64,000 nucleotides of DNA from Hyphochytrium catenoides (lineage: Eukaryota; Sar; Hyphochytriomycetes; Hyphochytriales; Hyphochytriaceae): positions 69,152-133,151 of the forward strand of contig FLMG01003947.1 of assembly GCA_900088475.1 (NCBI GenBank). The letters are read 5' to 3'. Shown piece by piece: positions 60,820 to 64,000 of this stretch. Numbering within the stretch: position 1 is the first letter of the stretch; each line of letters begins with the position of its first letter. Both the position numbers and the translations under genes were made by a program. Under the pieces are notes generated by a model. It ran no database searches and was not told the origin of the DNA. It worked only from the letters and a program-made list of their open reading frames with translations.

Positions 60820-61006
60820 AGAAAAAATTGGAGAGAGAGAGACGGAGAGAAAGAAAGGGACAGAGAGAGATGAAGGGCAAGAGACAGATGGAAAGCAAGA
60901 GAGAGAGAGGAAGGAAAAGAGAGACAGAAGGCGACAAGAGAGAGAGAGAAATGGATAGAGAGAAAGAAAGAGGCAGAGAAAGAGAGAGAAAGAGAGCTAG
61001 GGAGGA
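60820..61006. repeat. Long purine tract (GA-rich) between the TRAF gene and upstream exon
   Basis: Almost pure A/G on the + strand, i.e. a long polypyrimidine stretch in the sense of the flanking minus-strand exons, ending at a CTCTCAG acceptor-like site near 60765. This could be an intron linking the two gene models. Confidence 0.75.
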
Positions 61007-62297
61007 TTAGAATAGGTCTAAGGTAGATCCACCTTGGGTCCTCTGCCTCGCTTCTCTTTCATTGCTTCGTCCAGCAAGGTTCTTCACTATGGACTCCACC
61101 ACTGCTTGAAGGCGCTTAGGACCTCCACCCTTCACCTTTCGAGCGAGATCCTCACAAAGCAGCTCGCCAGTAGAGGAATCTCTATGCAGCCAGAAAATTG
61201 AGACCTTTCTCCTTAACGTCTCTGCATCTGGTGCACCATTGGCGTGCTTTGTTTCTTCAGCGACCTCCTCCCGAGTGAAAAGCGTCGGCACTATTGAGAC
61301 CGGGCAATCTCCGGATGGAATGGATGGGAAAAAGTAGAGAGAAGGCCTATAGAGAGGGTTCTGGTACTTAATATCTGTGTAGCTAATCTTCTTTAAGAGA
61401 GAAAGGAGAGAGGAGAGGCTGCCCTGAGACTGGGCAGAGCAGGTCTCAGAGGCATTGGTAGAGCAAGCGGAAGAGGAGGAGCTTATGGTCGGAAGAGATA
61501 AAGAGGAACTCTGAGATGAGGAAGAGCCTCTCCTAGCCAAGCTCCTTTTCTTCGCTTCTTCCCTCTGTTGGAGAGTGGCAAGGTTCAGATCTTCGCGGAT
61601 CTGTGAGCTTAGGGTTCCCCGCTTAGAATAGCCTTGAGCCGCAAAGGAGCCCTTGCTGCATAGCGACTTAGAGGGTTGACATCAAGGGGAAGACGCAATG
61701 GAGAGGACCAAGGGCTTTGTAACGATAAAAGCAAGTGGAAGAGAGGCAGAGAGAACGGAGAGAAAGCATGGGAAAAGAGAGAGACAGGGCGATGAGAGTA
61801 GACGAAGGGAGAGGAGAGAAAGACAGAGACCATATCGAATGCATAAAGTTAAGAGGAGGAAGGAGAATAAGGAGAGATGATTTGCTAGGGACAAGGAGAT
61901 ACACAGACAGCCTCTGTGTCAGTGAAATAGTGGCCAAAAAGTGGACTAGCGAGACGCCCCTAAGTATTAAGAGAAGCTGGGAGGGGGAAGACAGAGAGGG
62001 GAAGTACCAGTGGCACCACTATTGACTCTGCCACCAAGACAAGACTCAAAGAAAGGATAAATGGACTCTATACCTCTTATGCCGAACCCTCGTCCCTCTC
62101 TCTTTGGTCTTTGCCGCTGTCTCTTCCTCCCAAGCTGGCCCTTCTGACTCATCGAAAAGGTCGTCTAGCCACTTGTCATATTTCTTTACTATCTCTCTGT
62201 GCATTGTGTTGGGAGTAGAGGAGGGTAAGACGAGAGAAGCATCAGAGCGGCTGCCGCCATCCTCGAGAGACGACTCCTCCTTTGTCCTCTCCTTCAT
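61007..62297 (-). CDS. Uncharacterised protein, possibly the 5' part of the TRAF gene
   Basis: ATG at 62297 gives MKERTKEESSLEDGG, then HREIVKKYDKWLDDLFDESE. A donor near 62070 joins through a CTAAG acceptor to an exon with SSQIREDLNLATLQQREEAK (61600). That exon runs through a Ser-rich stretch, YQNPLYRPSLYFFPSIPSGD, LRRKVSIFWLHRDSSTGELL and LQAVVESIVKNLAGRS to a stop at 61007. A GTGGATC just before the stop could act as a donor and continue into the TRAF gene, but I could not match the phase. No known domain; the central block looks globular. Expected nuclear or cytosolic, since no signal peptide is present. Confidence 0.55.
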
Positions 62298-63273
62298 GCT
62301 CTTTCAATGAAGTCAGCTACCACCTCTCTGGCGCAGCTTCATAATTAAGAATAGGGGCAAGACGTTCTTTGAGGAGTGCAAGAAGGAATTGCTGCCATTG
62401 TTGAGGCCCTTCATGAGCTTGGGACTGGATCCCTCCTGTTATGACAGTGATCTCCCTTCTCCATGGCTGGTTAATGCTGCCGCACCTAATCTCCTCTGCA
62501 CGATATACTGTTCTCTTTAGTCGAGGAGCTTGGGCACGATCCTCTTCGTCATTCTGTCTCTGCTGCTCCTCCTATCCGTCTCTCAAACGGACCTTCAACT
62601 CCAATGCCCTCCTGCACATTTTTCCGTCCCATTCACTGATCTCAGAACCCACGTAACCTTCCCAATAGGTGCTTTCCCTTCTCAACTCTCTCTCTCTCTC
62701 CTCTCTCTCTCTGTCTTTCCCTCTCTCTCCCTCTCTGCTTCTCCCTTCCTCTCCGCCCCTCACCATGATTCTGATGTTGCTGCGTAACCCCCCACCTCGA
62801 GTAGTCAGTTATCAACTCCAGAATCAGCGAGTTAGTTTATAGAGTGATAATTTTAGTGAGAGCTCTTCAAAGTGATAGATCAAATCAGTTATTGACGATC
62901 TCCATGGCTGTCCAGCAGAAGCGTTATTGAAGTGTCTGGGAAGTCTTGAAGTAGTGCACGGAAGGTCTGAACTGACACGTGCTGGACGATACCTCAAACC
63001 GCGACAGGAGGAGAACTAGGCATCTGTACCATATGTCTGGGGATCTTTCAGTGGGGCCGTAAAAGTGCTAGGAGCTTCATTAGTAAGTTGCATGTACCAT
63101 GCCATCTGCTCTCAGCCGGGAGACGAAGTGAAGCCTTAAAGACGATTTGTATCAAGCTGCACACACTTCTTGGTGGCACAGACACCTGAATTGTTCCCCT
63201 TCGACAGTGGGCGACAACATGATTAGGGCACAAGACATCTCCTCCCGCGCTACATCGTACATATACCACCATA
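62298..63273. other. Intergenic region
   Basis: 976 bp upstream of the unknown gene and downstream of the dehydrogenase. It holds a CT-rich tract at 62680-62760 and otherwise nothing I recognise. Confidence 0.5.
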
Positions 63274-64000
63274 CTAAACGTCAACATCTTCCTTCAGTGA
63301 TCGGCTCTGGAGCTGTTTCAGTGCTTCTTTTAGAGGTAGTCCCTCATAAATGGTCTTGTATACAGCCTCACAGATGGGCATGTCGATCCCAAACTGTGCG
63401 CTCATATGGTGGACGGAGACAGCAGTGAAGACACCTTCCGCGATCGCCTTGGTGGAGTTCTTGATTTGTTCCATGGTCTCACCCTTTGCAAGTCGCTGGC
63501 CAACGGTGAAGTTCCTCGACATGGTAGCAGTGCACGTCAGCACGAGGTCGCCCACACCTGATTGGGACAGCGCATCAGAACGCCGCTACAGTTGTTGGCG
63601 GTGCGATAAAGAATCAAAGATCGGCAACCTCTAGATGTAACAGTTGGGCGTGCGTCGATAGCCGTACTTGGAAAGAAGACATTCAGGTGCAAGAAATACG
63701 AGCAAAATTAGAGGGAAGTGTGTGATGTGTGCTGGAGAGATCGGGGGAAGGCAGAGGGATTTGTCCTTGCCCAGACCTGCTAAACCTAACAGCGTCTTGG
63801 CATCTCCACCCTTCGCCACCACGAGACGGCTCATCTCTGCGAGCCCACGGGTGATTAGCGCCGCCCTGGCATTGTTTCCGAATCCTAGACCATCGCTGGC
63901 ACCACAAGCTATGGCCAGAACGTTCTTGATTGCGCCTGCAATCTCACAGCCCATAATATCTGGACTGGTGTATATTCTGCACCACTTGTCACTCATCATG
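63274..64000 (-). CDS. NAD-dependent glycerol-3-phosphate dehydrogenase, 3' part
   Basis: Interconverts dihydroxyacetone phosphate and glycerol 3-phosphate, supplying the glycerolipid backbone. The gene enters from beyond the right edge, so the N-terminal nucleotide-binding fold is missing. Visible are [20 protein letters not shown], with the catalytic lysine of the GAxKN motif, then [20 protein letters not shown]. An intron (donor near 63776, acceptor near 63559) separates LLGLAG from [20 protein letters not shown]. The end includes [20 protein letters not shown] and stops at 63274. The spacing resembles bacterial GpsA-type enzymes more than the animal cytosolic form. There is no C-terminal targeting tripeptide. 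Confidence 0.9.

Overview
This is nuclear DNA from an intron-rich eukaryotic microbe. Nearly every gene is split by short GT-AG introns (roughly 60 to 450 bp), often carrying CT-rich tracts on the sense strand. I see no bacterial operons, rRNA, tRNA or CRISPR. The EGF/tenascin-type surface protein near the left end (modules of the CPKGDDP type) and a protist-type TRAF zinc-finger protein suggest a unicellular stramenopile, cryptophyte or similar protist; the sequence alone does not decide which. One 63-base run of N marks an assembly gap inside the cyclin gene.

Left third (1-24 kb): A-type cyclin (-), a secreted multi-EGF protein (+), RAD52 (-), GTP cyclohydrolase I (-), a mitochondrial-looking protein with a lipoyl-like domain lacking the acceptor lysine and a tandem-duplicated helical tail (+), a 3.97 kb gap containing a purine-rich triplet-repeat island, and a three-repeat MYB protein with an N-terminal Tudor-like domain (+).

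Middle third (24-45 kb): METTL22-type lysine methyltransferase (-) and an FBXO3-type F-box/SMI1/ApaG protein (+) share a divergent upstream region full of repeats. They are followed by an F-BAR plus PH protein (-), a small CxxC protein (+), a TIPIN/Csm3-like replication-fork protein whose model runs into a DEK_C domain (-), a ZRANB2-like splicing zinc-finger/RS protein (-), an intronless bacterial-type NAD-epimerase with a frameshift (+), and a short conserved-looking gene (-).

Right third (45-64 kb): SYF1/XAB2 spliceosome scaffold (+), a 3.7 kb gene-poor triplet-rich island, a small secreted cysteine-rich two-repeat protein with a one-base frameshift (+), a large multi-exon TRAF-zinc-finger gene and an adjacent unknown gene (both -), and a truncated NAD-dependent glycerol-3-phosphate dehydrogenase (-) running off the right edge.

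Several genes concern S/G2/M progression and genome maintenance (cyclin A, 3R-MYB, RAD52, TIPIN) or splicing (SYF1, ZRANB2-like), but they are independently transcribed and nothing shows they form a functional cluster. Exon boundaries were assigned by eye from reading frame, GT/AG signals and family motifs; the best supported are in cyclin A, the EGF gene, RAD52, GCH1, the lipoyl-like gene and FBXO3.
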